NCBI GenBank assembly: GCA_001910725.1
Contig: MJGA01000044.1
Location: 78,485-142,484 of the forward strand
Length of the DNA: 64,000 bases
From: Phanerodontia chrysosporium
Lineage: Eukaryota; Basidiomycota; Agaricomycetes; Polyporales; Phanerochaetaceae
Direction: 5' to 3'
Below are positions 9,896 through 21,107 of this stretch, in pieces. A program made the position numbers and the translations under genes. The first letter of the stretch is position 1. Each line of letters begins with the position of its first letter. The notes under the pieces are model-generated. The model was not told the DNA's origin and ran no database searches. It saw only the letters and a program-made list of their open reading frames with translations.

Positions 9896-10067
9896 TAGGT
9901 GCAGGTTGTAAGCATAGAGTATAATGTGGGGAGACAAAATATACTCACTTCTGGTGTGAAAACAAAGAGCACAAGGAGTGATCCTGAGGTGATGAGAGAT
10001 TATATACTACGATTGAAGAATTAAAGTCCGATCAAGTCTGTGCTATCTAATCTAAGGTAAGTCATAC

Positions 10068-10326
10068 TGTCACGGAGCAAAGGCTCAACGCTGCACAAGG
10101 GAGGAGATGATGACAACTGGCTGCAGCGGAGTGAATCACGCAGCGACGAACTAACTTGTGCAGCTGTCCGTATTAATTAAGTTGCATCAACAATGTATTC
10201 TACAATACAAACGACAGACTTACCTATCCGTACCAAATGGCGCGAAGGCTGCTCGCCCGTTGGATTAACTGAGAAAAAGAGCCAAAAATTGGTGAAAAAT
10301 AAGGCTACGTGATCATATCTGTGATA
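10068..10326 (-). repeat. solo LTR related to element A
   Basis: Ends match the element A LTR (TGTCACGGA at the left, TCTGTGATA at the right) and the internal landmarks CTGTCCGTATT and GCTGCTCGCCCGTTGGATTAA are shared. It is flanked by a perfect 5-bp TSD, CATAC (10063-10067 and 10327-10331). At 259 bp it lacks about 435 bp of the centre of the 694-bp LTR. Confidence 0.85.
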
Positions 10327-10331
10327 CATAC

Positions 10332-11169
10332 AGAGAGTCTGCACGCATGGGTGCAACAATTGTACTTGTAATGCACAACATTTGTTTTCATGCAAGAGCA
10401 GAGGAAGATCATTGTTGGACGAGGCCAGCACCTGACCGTTGAACATAATAGATACTCATGCTCAAAGGTGTACAAGTCTCTGAGCATGCATGTCAAGGGT
10501 TGAGTCGCTCTGCAAGGTTGAAAACGAGATCTATAGCATGGTAAGAAGGCTACAGAGAGTGATTGTGCCTGAGACTGGTGTTGGTTTGTCAAAGACGACT
10601 GAAGACGAAGTTACAAAAACGGTGAGCTACGAGATTAGATAAGGTAACTACGTAATTGGGAATTTGAGCTGTGAGAATGGTACAGGGTTTGTGCGCAGTA
10701 TATATACGAGAGTACAATTCTTAGTTGTCTGAAATTACTACTCAATGTCAGTGTGAGGAAGAAGTACAACAAACTGAATACAAATGAATACGGTATTGAA
10801 CGTTGCAAGAGATAGCGTTGTGTAGTGAGCATGAGGGCGGTGATGTGCAGCGATGTCTGCGAGGTACCTCTAAACGACCTTGCCGACACATAGACGGGGT
10901 TAGGGGGTGTGGGCGATGAAAATTTGACGCTGCATGGGAGAGTGGGGCGGGTGTGGATTATGCCTAGATTCTTGCTGTCGGTTTAGGGTACATGTTGGGT
11001 TCAGGATGGGGCTAAGTACGGGTTCATGGTTATTAGAGGGTTAAGGTGGGTTTAACTAGGGTTGAAGGTGAAGTATCTGAAGTGGTGCTGAGACAGCCTA
11101 TGCGCCGCGAATGTTTTGACACACTCGCGGTGAACTGACGTGAATGGTCATGGTCCCATATACACATGG
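10332..11169. other. no gene recognised
   Basis: AT-richer intergenic sequence. One degenerate relative of the palindrome of the next array is at about 11105-11130. Confidence 0.45.
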
Positions 11170-11690
11170 GTCAGCCGCGATTGTTTCGTGACAGTCGCGG
11201 CGATGCCTACCTTTTTTCGCGATCATGGGCATTTGCAGCAGTCTGAGCCATTTTTTAAATTAAATAATGATCATATCGCATCCAAATAAAATCGCAAAAA
11301 TAGGCATATATCGCCGCGAGTGTTTCGTAACACTCGCGGCGATGCCTACCATTTTTCGCGATTTTTCCATGGGCATTTGCAGCAGCCTGACCCAATATTA
11401 AATTAAATAATGATCATATCGCATCCAAATAAAATCGCAAAAATCGGCATATATCGCCGCGAGTGTTTCGTGACACTCGCGGCGATGCCTACCATTTTTC
11501 GCGATTTCTTCATGGGCACTTCGGTGGCCTGAGTAATTGTTTAAATTAAATAATAATCATATCTCATCCAAATAAAATTGCACAAATTGGCATAAATCGC
11601 CGCGATTGTTTCGTGACATTCGCGGCGATGCCTACCATTTTTCGCGATTTTTCCATGGGCGTTTGCAGTCAGGATTAAATAGTTATTCAA
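11170..11690. repeat. about 142-bp tandem repeat built around a hairpin palindrome
   Basis: Four units with centres near 11187, 11326, 11470 and 11614. Each holds an imperfect palindrome (GCCGCGAGTGT, TTCGTG or similar, ACACTCGCGGC) followed by ATGCCTACCATTTTTCGCG, and an AT-rich stretch (aaattaaataatgatcat). The palindrome core resembles the dispersed one around 34950-41227. Confidence 0.85.
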
Positions 11691-11832
11691 GAATGAAATC
11701 CTAAATTATAAACTGCAAGTACAGTGTTTTACCACTTTTTGAGAAACTAATTTTTACGATGATGAACCCATATTGACATGGGTCAGCTGCAGGTGTTCTG
11801 TGACATATGCAGTGGACTGACACAGGGGGTTT

Positions 11833-12855
11833 AGGGTTATGAGGGCCTCTAGGATGTACTAGGATGCACCTCAAGCACTGCTACCTGCAGCCAAGCGCCC
11901 AATTCTGGTGCTAGGCGCCTAGCCCCTTGGCAGTAGACCGTTCACTGGCACAGTGCATTCTAGCAAGGATTTCAGCTGCAAAGTGTTGTAGCACGCTTGC
12001 TTGCATGCTCAAGGCCTTGGCTAGCCACGGCCGTTTATGGCCGTGTGCTAGCCCTGTGTCATTTAGCTGCATGCAAAAGAGAGCAATATACTTTGCAGCT
12101 GAAATCCTTGCTAGGACACCACACTATTAGCATGGCTGCCACTGGCAACCACCTGTCAGGACTACAAAACCAACCCTAGCATAGGGGCGAGTGACTGTTG
12201 TCAGTATTTTGCCTGCCACTGGCAACCACCCGTTCAGAGCAGCCAGAAACCCCAAAATGTGCAAGTGAGTGTGCTGCGCACCTTGCAGGTGAATTCCTTG
12301 AGTGAACACACTGCACTGTGCTAGTGTGGGTGCCAGTGGCGACTACCCGTTAAGATCACGAAACCAACCCTAGCATAAAATCAAGTGATTTAGGGTTTTG
12401 CTTGACGATTGCGACCACTCGCCCCTAGCAGGATCTTTCGCCTAGGTGGTCGCCACTGGCGACTGGCTTTCGTGACAGAGTGTGAACCTATATCTAGGGG
12501 TAAACTGAGCACAGCATCGTGCCGGCTGCCACTGGCAACCGATGTTGACTGAGCACTTTATGATTCAACGGAACAAGATCACACTATAGATGTCAGAACA
12601 GAGCAAGTCGCCAGTGGCAACCTACATGTTTCACACATGCACAAACCCAAGCATAGGGTTGCATTGAGCATGGTGTGCCGGTTGTCAATGGCGGCTGGAA
12701 TTGTTGTTACTAGACTGTGCTTTCAATACGCTGAGATCAGGTCATCCACGCCAAGTGGGGCATCACTGGCAACAACCACATGGGAGAGCGGTCTCATACA
12801 CGGAGAAAACCTCCATGCCTTCCGTTGTTGAGAGAACGTGGGCTTGTCAGTCGCC

Positions 12856-12858
<3 letters not shown>
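11833..12858. repeat. duplicated 1026-bp block, copy 1 (cut by LINE)
   Basis: Nearly identical and equal in length to 43164-44189. No ORF; contains several TGCCACTGGCAACC and GTCGCCACTGGCGAC half-palindromes. Copy 1 ends abruptly at GTCGCCACT, where a T39 tract (the LINE poly-A tail) begins. Copy 2 continues GGCGACGAG at the same point. Confidence 0.9.
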
Positions 12859-12901
<43 letters not shown>

Positions 12902-13392
12902 CCTTGTTTAACGTCCTCGAGGGCGGAGCCCTATGGTAGACGGTAAAGCTACTGGTGTCTAAATACATGGTGGACGAATGCTCGTGGTCGGCTTGAATGC
13001 ACAGGCGTGCCGCGGGCGCACACCGAGAGGTGAGGGGAAAGACTACGGTAAGCTGAGGTATACGGTGAGCAGACCTCACGTCAGGCACAAGGTTCGAGCC
13101 GGCACTTTGTGCTGGACTCCGGGATCTAAACCTGCTGTGCCTTTGTTGAACTGGTCAACTGGGCTCTCCGGCCTCTTGCCACAGAGGGGTACACTCGTTG
13201 GTTCTCCAACTCGTGTCAGAACTCCCCCGAAGTCCACTCGTGACCCTCGTTTGACGGGGCTGTACATGCGCGTCGAGATAATAGTGAAATACAGAAGCAG
13301 AAGAAGGAGGTCGAGGCTTGGGAGTTGAGGCATGAGTTCTGTGTGCGTGGCGTCAGTGTCTGTATTGGAAAAGAGGCCGTACGTCCCTTGTG

Positions 13393-15917
13393 TCAGCGGC
13401 GGCGTGCTTTCTTTTTCGGCGTCGTGGGATCCAGTGAGTCGGGGACCGGTTTTGAGCCGAGTTGGTCGCGGAAGCGTCCAGTCGCGTGGATGTATCGAAA
13501 CAGCGGTTTGAGGAGCTTCCGGTCGTTGAGCAGTGCTGCGAGTCCTCGAGTGCGTGGGCCGCCGTCGAAATATAGACCAAGGCGAGCTCTGTCGTATGCT
13601 GGGCAGAAGAGGAGGTAGTGGTCGACTGATTCCGGCGCGTCTTCGCAGCGGAGGCATAGGGGTGATGGTACGCAGTTGATACGATGCAGGTGCTTGTTCA
13701 GCGGGGCGTGTCCTGTTCGCAGTTGTATAAGGAGTGCGGCGTGTCGACGGGGGATGTTCTGGGTGAGTTGGGCATAGTGTTTGGACGGGAGGCTATTGTC
13801 GATGCGGGAGATGCGGGTGTGTCGCGGGGAGTCGAACCACGTAGCGAGTGCGTCGTTCTGGAGTTTGGTCGCCATGTTCTGTCGAAGCCGAGATGCACTG
13901 CAGGGTAGTGGTTTGCGGAGGTAGGATGGGAGGTACTTTCGCGTCGTCGAGGTTCCGGCTGCTGCTTCTTTTGCTGCGACATCCGCTGCTTCATTTCCTT
14001 CTACATCGCAATGTCCGGGGATCCAGGCTACTGTGATCTGGACGTCCGATTGGGCCTTTTGGGCCGACCTCCTCTGTGCTTGTACGTGGTCCAGTAGGTA
14101 GGAGGCTGGCCCCGGGTGTCTCGATCTGCAGGATTCTACGGCAGCTTGATTGTCCAGTGCAAGGTATGCTGTACTCACATGTGCACGCTCCTGTCGGAGG
14201 AGCTCCAGTCCCAGTGAGATTCCCACTAGCTCGGCTTCGTACACGGTGTGCCGGTCGGAGCTCCCCAGGTGGTAGTAGAGTGTTCTATGTATGTCTTGTC
14301 GGTATAGAACAGCGGCTGCGCCAACTCCTCCATCGTGGTCCGAGCCATCGGTGTAGATGCGGACGCTGCGGAATCCGGCGGTCTGTTGTCTGCGGCGATC
14401 TTCTGCGATGGCGTCTTCCTTCGTGTCGGCGATGTGCACTGTCCAGTTGGGCTTCCAGCGGAGGGAATATCGGTATGCTGGGATCTTCTCGATGTCCTTC
14501 GGCTTGAGATTGAAGTACGTGAGTAGGGCATGCATAGTGGAGCACTGTCGTTTCACCGGTCTGGAGGCGGCCCGTGCGATCAGGGGTGCGAGGGGATGAG
14601 GCGAAGTGAGGGTGCAGGCGCGGAGGGCCCCCTGGTGGTACAGTTTTTCGACTAGGAGCCGGAAGGGGAGGACGTTGGTGTGAGCGTCGAGGACATCGGT
14701 TGCCGTGGTCTTCATCGCGCCGGTCATCATGATGACGGCTTGTCTGTGGACCCGTTCGAGTTTTCGAATAGCCCCTACTGAGCCCTGTTGTCTGGTCTTT
14801 TCCGGAAGTCTGTGGACAGGGACGAGGAAGACGTCAGCCGCGTAAAGCATGGAAGGTACGGCTAGCGAGAAATATAGGCGGTACGCTAGTGATGGGGGTA
14901 TGCCATGTCTTGTTCCCGCCATGCGTTTGAATAGCGTGACCCACTTCAGACCTTTCTCAAGGGCGGCGTCGATTTGTTTCTGCCATCGTAACTTGTGATC
15001 AACATGTACTCCAAGGAACTTATACGACTTAGCTGGTTGTATGGTTGGGTGGCCCTGCCCTAGGTTAAGGGCGGGGCCTATTCCTGCGTCGCGTCGCTTG
15101 TTGGAGATGTTGAGCAGTCCGAACTTCTCGACGGAGAAGTTGGAGCCGTGACTCTCGGACCATTGGAAAGCACCTCCTGGACGTATCATGAACTGCTTGA
15201 GCTGTCTATGTGTGTCTGCGTAAGTGGGTCCAATGGTGAAGATGGCCACATCGTCGATGTTACCCGTGATGAACTCTCGTTCTGCTGCTTTTGCCGCCCC
15301 GAGCAAGGGTGCATTGTACAGGAGGTACAGGACGACAGACATGGGGTATCCTTGCTCGAGGCAGCCGGGTAGGTCGTAGAACGGTGAGGTGTAATCATCG
15401 AATTCGAGCGTTGTGACGCGGTCTGTCATTTTGCGTTGTACCCAGCTGAGCAGGGCCTCGGGGATGCCTTGAGCGCGAAGGTTTGCGAATAGCCGTTCCG
15501 ATCTAACACTGGGAAAGGCAGCTTTGATGTCGAGAAAGAGAACAGAGACTACATCACCTGCTCGTAGTGCGTTCTTGATGGTCATGGTCATGTAATGCAA
15601 GGCGTCAGTGGTCATGCGGCCAGGGCGTCCGAGAAAATGATGCGGAAGGATGTTACGTTTCTCGAGCTCGTGCATGGTTACCTTCGTGACCACTGAGACC
15701 CCTATTTTCCCCATGTTCTGGCCAAGCGTGATGGGGTGGAGCGCGGAAGTGGTGGCGTAGCTCGGTTTGTTCAGCTTTCGTAGGACTACGGTGCGGTCGC
15801 GTTTGAAGTGTTGCGGCCAGTGTTTCACCGTGAATGTCGCTCGGAAGATGCGTGCGAGTATGGGGGCTAAGAGGTCGTTACCCCATACGTAGGGTGCGTT
15901 CGGTAGGTCGTCGATGC
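13393..15917 (-). pseudogene. LINE ORF2, 3' part: reverse transcriptase, RNase H, zinc finger
   Basis: Open from the element C junction to the stop at 13393 (about 840 codons). The RT shows HHFLGRPGRMTTDAL, the catalytic FLDIKAAFPSV, the CLEQGYPMS turn and motif C as NIDDVAIF, where FADD or YVDD is more usual. A type I RNase H follows (VRIYTDGSDHDGGVG, the YEAELVG glutamate, LALDNQAAV, WIPGHCDVEGNEAADVAA). The C-terminal Cys/His finger is CLRCEDAPESVDHYLLFC. The ORF continues the endonuclease part at 32254-33498, from which element C separates it. Reverse transcription would be primed at the nicked target. Confidence 0.88.
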
Positions 15918-16449
15918 TGTCAAAGTAAACCCCGCTACTTACCTTAGTAGCTTAGTTGGGGGAACTTGACTGCGAGTGGGTGCGAGTGAAGTAGTTGGTA
16001 GACGAGGTAGATGATGCTGGGGACTTAAGCCCAGCAGAGCCCGGTATATATACATGAAGGGGAGGACCCCTGGTACTACCCGAGACCCCTGATACTGCCC
16101 ATCACATGCACGATGGCGTGATGATGGTGCGATACTTGCCAAGACACTCCGGGCTCGGTGAAGTCTAAAGCCGAGTACCGGATGTGTCCGGAACCTTCTA
16201 CGCTATTCTAGAATACACTACCCGGACCCTGGGTCCGGCTACCTACTATACCCTTGTACCGGAGCGTCTACATCATAGATAAGATAAAGATAAGATCCTC
16301 ACATGACTCTGAGTCCATTTCCAGCACGTGACCAACACGTGACCGCGTTCTGATGCGTGCCTGTCCTAACCCTAGTCCATAACCCTAACCCCTGGCGCCT
16401 ACTGGGCGCTTACAAGAATAAAACCGTAGGGAATTAGAAAACTGTGACA
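15918..16449 (-). repeat. 3' LTR of element C
   Basis: 532 bp, TGTCAAAG on the left and TGTGACA on the right in plus orientation. It matches 31722-32253. The polypurine tract (minus: GAAGAGGGGGTAC) lies just outside it at 16450-16462. Confidence 0.95.
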
Positions 16450-16488
16450 GTACCCCCTCTTCAGATTCGAACTCCCGAGAGAAGACTT

Positions 16489-19153
16489 TTATTTTCCAGT
16501 GGATCCAAACCCGCCTGATCCACGATCGGTTGACTGTAGCGTTTCGACAACTTCTATGTCGGCATCGGCGATTTTCTCCAGGATCAATTGAGCCGCCCTA
16601 TCTCCAGTCGTCACTGTGAAGTCACTGTCGCTTGTGTTAAGGAGTAGTATTTTGACGATACCCGTGTAGTCCCGGTCGATAACACCTGCGCCGATATGAA
16701 TGCCTTTGAGTGCCAGTCCTGATCGTGGTGCAATTCGTCCATAGGTCCCAGTTGGAACTCGGATGTGAATGCCAGTGCTGATGAGTTTGCGGTCTCCTGC
16801 TGGAATTGTTGCATCCTCTGCTGCATACAGGTCCCAGCCTGCTGCCTCGGTAGTGCTCTTGGATGGTGTCTTTCCACCATCTAGAACGATTTGAAGGGTT
16901 TCCTCTTCATCGAGTTCTAAACCGTCTGTTTCCATAGGTGCTTCTTCGTTCCGAACGCGCCAAAATTCCGCGATCTTCTCTTTAGCACCTTCCAGATTAC
17001 TTTCTGGTTCCCATTTGTCTTCTTCTGGCCCATAACCCTTCCATCGAACCATGTACCAGTTTCGTTTTCTGACACGCCCGGTAGTCTTATGGTTGAGAAT
17101 TTTCTCGACCTCGTACTCAAGCTCTCCGTCGTGAACTTCTGGCTCTGGTGGTGCGGCTCGTTGGCCGACGATGGAGGGTGTAGAATAGGGGATTAATTTA
17201 CTAGCATGGAACACCGGGTGATATGCCCTGTATTGTGGAGGCAGTTTCACCTTGAAGGTTACTTTGGATAGTTGTTCGATGATTTCGAACGGTCCTAGGT
17301 ACCTCGGTGTCAGCGTGCGTTGAGTGGTTTGGTAATCCTTTGAATTCAGCAGGACTTTGTCGCCGACTTTAAACGGCACTTCTTGCTTGTTCTGGTCATA
17401 GTACCACTTCATACGGTCCGCTGCTAGTTGTAGGGCTGCTTTGGCCTTGTCTTGGGCGTCTTGTCTAAGTCTGAATATCTCGTTCAAGTCCTTGCTTTTG
17501 GCTTGCTTGTCGAGAGTTGGTCCTGCCCGTGGGTGTCTACCATATTCTAGAAAGAACGGCGTGTCCTTTGTACTTTCGTGTGCTGCATTGTTGTAGGCGA
17601 ATTCTGCAGTGGGCAGATAATCGACCCAGTCTTCGTGATTGACATTATCAGCGAAGCAGCGTAGGTACTGTTCTAGAACTTGATTTACTCGTTCTGTTTG
17701 ACCGTCTGTCTGAGGGTGGTATGCCGTTGACATCGCTAACTCGATACCGAGTAGCTTACACCATTCTTGAAAGAGTTCAGCCGCGAATTGAGTTCCTCTG
17801 TCTGAGATTATCTGCAAAGGTAATCCGTGGATAGGGTAAATTCTATCCATCAGGATCTTTGCGAGGTCTTTAGCAGAGAATTTGTTCGTTATCGCGAAGA
17901 AGCGTGCTCTCTTGGTGAGTCGGCATACGACGACTAGAATGGCATCTTTTCCTCTTGACGGCATCAACTGAGTAATCAAGTCGATGGTAATAACTTCCCA
18001 AGGTCCGTTAGGTACCTTGTTGGGCATGAGTTGTCCGTAGGTCTGCTGTGTGCGATTCTTCATTCGCTGACACGTGTCGCAACCTGTGACGTATTTCTTG
18101 ACGAAGACAGACATTCCCGGCCACCAATAGTTTCGGGAGACAAGTTCATAGGTCTTCCATCTGCCTGGATGTCCGGCTGATGGGTGGTCGTGGTGCATTT
18201 GGACTACTCGTCGTCGTAAGTCCTCATTCTCATCCTTTGGTATGTAGATATGACCCCGGAAGAGTAGCAATCCATTCTCAAAGTTCCATTCCTCTAACGG
18301 TTTCTTGAACTCGCGTGGGCCTGATTTGAGTAACGATTGATAGTTCTTGGTGACTTCGTCGGATAACAGAGCCTTCTTGACCTCTTGGAGCAGTAAATCG
18401 TCGTTTACTGGAGCGTCATGGGAGGCGTCGATCGCGCAGACTTCGAGCAGATTGGCGAAAAATTCTGGTTTCAGAAGAATATGATCGCGATTATCGAGTT
18501 CTACCCCCTCTTCATGATCTGGTCTCCTGGACAGAGGATCTTCAGCTTCCATTGTTTTACCCGGCTTGTGGTGTAGTGTGAAATGGAATCTTGTTAGGTA
18601 TAATGCCCAACGAGCTTGACGGCGAGACAATTTCTGGGCCTGCTTGAAATAAGTCAGGTTCTGGTGGTCTGACCATATCTCGAATTTCTCCGGATGTCCC
18701 TCTAGATAGTGCCTATACTCTTCTAACCCGCGGATTATGGCCAACATCTCCTTGTCGTATATCTCATAGTTCCTTTCGTGAACATTGAGTGACTTGGAGT
18801 GGAAGGCTACCGGATGGTAAAGCTTATCGTTTGGGTCGAGTTGTGACAAAACTGAGCCGATCGCGAAGTCACTCGCGTCGGTAGAGAGTCTGAACGGATT
18901 AACGTCGTCTGGAATTCGTAGAATTGGTGCAGAAGTGAACGCCTTTTTCAGGTCGTCAAACGCCTTCTGCTGGTCAGGACCCCATTCCCATGGTTGATCC
19001 TTCTTGGTGAGTACCGTGAGTGGCTTCGTGATCTTCGCAAAGTCTTTAATAAACCTGTGATAGAAATTCGCGAATCCAAGGAATGCCTGAACGTGCTTGA
19101 CCTTGGTCGGTACGGGCCACTCCGTTACGCCCGTGACTTTAGCAGGGTCCATT
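16489..19153 (-). CDS. pol: pol of element C, 3' part: RNase H, integrase, chromodomain, dUTPase
   Basis: 887 codons, open from the element B insertion to the stop. Order: RNase H (LSTDASDFAIGSVLSQ), integrase HHCC finger (MHHDHPSAGH...CDTCQRMKNR), DDE core (ITIDLI about residue 393, ISDRGTQFAAE about 449, DGQTERVNQ about 486), and chromodomain at about 678-735 (EYEVEKILNHK, YMVRWKGYGPEEDKWEP). From about 755 to the end there is a complete trimeric dUTPase with all five motifs: AGWDLYAAED, GRIAPRSGLALK, GAGVIDRDYTG, GDRAAQLILEK and the Gly-rich RGSGGFGSTGK. dUTPase hydrolyses dUTP and would limit uracil incorporation into the cDNA. It joins in frame to 26895-28416. Confidence 0.95.
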
Positions 19154-19684
19154 TGTCATGGCGCTGAAATCCCGAGCCAACTCCGGTCATGGAGAACGCC
19201 GGAGTTCGAGGGAAGCTACGGAGTAGCATGGACATTCGGAGTTGCGACTCCGGTTGGTTGCTAAGGTCTTATCTTCACCACATGCCTTCATCATCTCGCA
19301 AACCTTTACCCCTTCGTTCCTGAGACAAATCCCAGATTGGAAGTATGATATGTTTTGTACATCTCCGACCATCTCCACGAACTCCGGACTCAGTAGTATA
19401 TAAGCTCCCGCGCTAGCACTTGTATCCTCAGTTCGGATATCGACTTAGGTCCCCCTTGTACCTTCTCGACTCTGCTTAATCCTTTCTCGCAATCTCTGTG
19501 TGGGCCCGAACCCCGCCACTTCTCCGTATCTCCGACTCCGAAATCCAGGCAACGCAGACCGCCGAGGGCGCAGCCCTTTAAGGCTGAAGCCGACTGCCAT
19601 CCGACCCCCGACCTCCGCCCTTCTCCGACCCTTTCTCCGCTCCGTCCTCCGTTCTCCGGCCCATCTCCGTCCCGCACCTTGACA
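19154..19684 (+). repeat. 5' LTR of element B with TATA box and start region
   Basis: 531 bp, TGTCATGG to CTTGACA. TATATAA lies at 19397-19403. The sequence AGTTCGGATAT at 19430-19440, about 33 nt downstream, is the likely 5' end of the RNA because it is complementary to the PBS. Confidence 0.95.
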
Positions 19685-19686
19685 GT

Positions 19687-19697
19687 ATATCCGAACT
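19687..19697 (+). other. self-complementary primer-binding site of element B
   Basis: ATATCCGAACT, starting two bases after the LTR, is the exact reverse complement of the 11 bases AGTTCGGATAT at 19430-19440, where transcription should begin. This matches the self-priming scheme known from Tf1 of fission yeast. No tRNA-type TGG-initial PBS is present. Confidence 0.75.
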
Positions 19698-19712
19698 CAC
19701 ACTCGGCACTGC

Positions 19713-21107
19713 ATGAGCGCCTTCCAGCAGGCGTACGGACACATCAACGTCCGGCCGCGACGATCCACGTCGCAACGATCCACGTCGCAACGACCCGTGT
19801 CGCGACGACACACGACTCCGGACGAGGACCGGTTCGAAGAACTAGGTCCAGACGAGGAACCCCAGGCTGCAGAGCCGCAACCGGAAAACCGGGCCTCTGA
19901 GGAACCTCCGGTCCCGGAATTCCACATGCCTCGCGAATCCCCGAACAACCCGTTCCAGGATTCCGACCGGAGTAGAGAGGGCTCCCAGTCCCGTTCCGGC
20001 TCACGGCGTTCGGAGCCACGGAACGAGGAAGCTCCGCCATCGGACATAGTCCGGTTAGCGGAGGTACTGGAACGATTAACTCGTAAGACGTCCTCCTCTC
20101 CTCCGCCCCGCTCTGTGAAGGTCCGGAAGCCCGATCCGTTCGATGGCTCCGACCCACAGAGGCTCAACACCTTCCTGCTCCAGTGCCAACTGGCCTTCCG
20201 GACTGATACCCGGAGTTTCTCCCGGGGTCAGGACAAGGTCAGCTTCGCTCTCTCGTACCTCAAGGGTACTGCGTTGGACTGGTTCGAACCAGCCATCATG
20301 AGGGGCGAAGATCCGGAATGGATTGACGACTGGGATATCTTCGTGGAAGAACTCCAGTCAAACTTCGGAGTCTTTGACCCGGAGGGCGACGCGGAGTCCA
20401 AACTCCAGACGCTAACCATGCGCGACGATAAGCCGTGCGCAAAATATCTTGCTGAATTCAACAGGTTAGCATCCCGAGTTCAGTGGAGCGAGCCGGCCTT
20501 GTGCTTCTTGCTCTACAAGGGCCTTCCAGCCCGGCTCAAGGACAAGATCTCCGAGTCCCCGTCCGGCAAGCCTAAAACGCTGGCCGGAATGCGGAGGATG
20601 ATCCAGCTCTACGACCGGCGATATTGGGAGCGCCAGGAAGAGATCCGCCGTGAACGGGGGTCTCAGCCAAAAGCCAGCTCGTCGCAGAACTCCGGCTCAC
20701 GGAGTAACAACTCCGGAGGCAGTTCTAACAATGCGTCGAGCAGCGGCAACGGCAACCAGGCTGCTAAGTCCAGCGGCAACAACAACCAGGCAAAGGGTTC
20801 GAACTCCGGGGGCAGGAATGATACTCCGAACCCGAGGGCGAACTCCGCGCCGCGGCCCGGAAACAACAGCGGCGGCAACAACTCCACCGCTGACAGGGCA
20901 AAGGCAATGGGTTTGGACAAGAACGGTAAACTAACGCCAGAGGAGCGTAAACGCCGTTTCGAAAACAACTTGTGCATGTTCTGCGCAAAGCCCGGCCACA
21001 AGGCCCGGGACTGTACCAACCCCGCCTCTACGGCCTCCCAGGCTAAGGCCCGCTCGGCTACGACCACGAGCTCCGCTACTCCGCAGAGCTCGGAGTCAAA
21101 AGCCTGA
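19713..21107 (+). CDS. gag: gag of element B
   Basis: 464 aa from the first ATG after the PBS. An Arg/Glu/Pro-rich N-terminus is followed by the Gag capsid-like core (SYLKGTALDWFEP, LTMRDDKPCAKYLAEFNRLAS). A long Ser/Gly/Asn-rich linker comes next, then the zinc knuckle CMFCAKPGHKARDC (CX2CX4HX4C). The stop TGA (21105-21107) is preceded by TCA AAA GCC. The pol frame is open in -1 across this point, so a P-site slip on A AAA is a plausible way into pol, though it is not a canonical heptamer. Confidence 0.93.
   Translation: MSAFQQAYGHINVRPRRSTSQRSTSQRPVSRRHTTPDEDRFEELGPDEEPQAAEPQPENRASEEPPVPEFHMPRESPNNPFQDSDRSREGSQSRSGSRRSEPRNEEAPPSDIVRLAEVLERLTRKTSSSPPPRSVKVRKPDPFDGSDPQRLNTFLLQCQLAFRTDTRSFSRGQDKVSFALSYLKGTALDWFEPAIMRGEDPEWIDDWDIFVEELQSNFGVFDPEGDAESKLQTLTMRDDKPCAKYLAEFNRLASRVQWSEPALCFLLYKGLPARLKDKISESPSGKPKTLAGMRRMIQLYDRRYWERQEEIRRERGSQPKASSSQNSGSRSNNSGGSSNNASSSGNGNQAAKSSGNNNQAKGSNSGGRNDTPNPRANSAPRPGNNSGGNNSTADRAKAMGLDKNGKLTPEERKRRFENNLCMFCAKPGHKARDCTNPASTASQAKARSATTTSSATPQSSESKA

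Noticed and set aside
16765..16800. CTGATGAG word as a second hammerhead core
   Set aside because: No stem II plus GAAA follows; it is coding sequence of dUTPase on the other strand.
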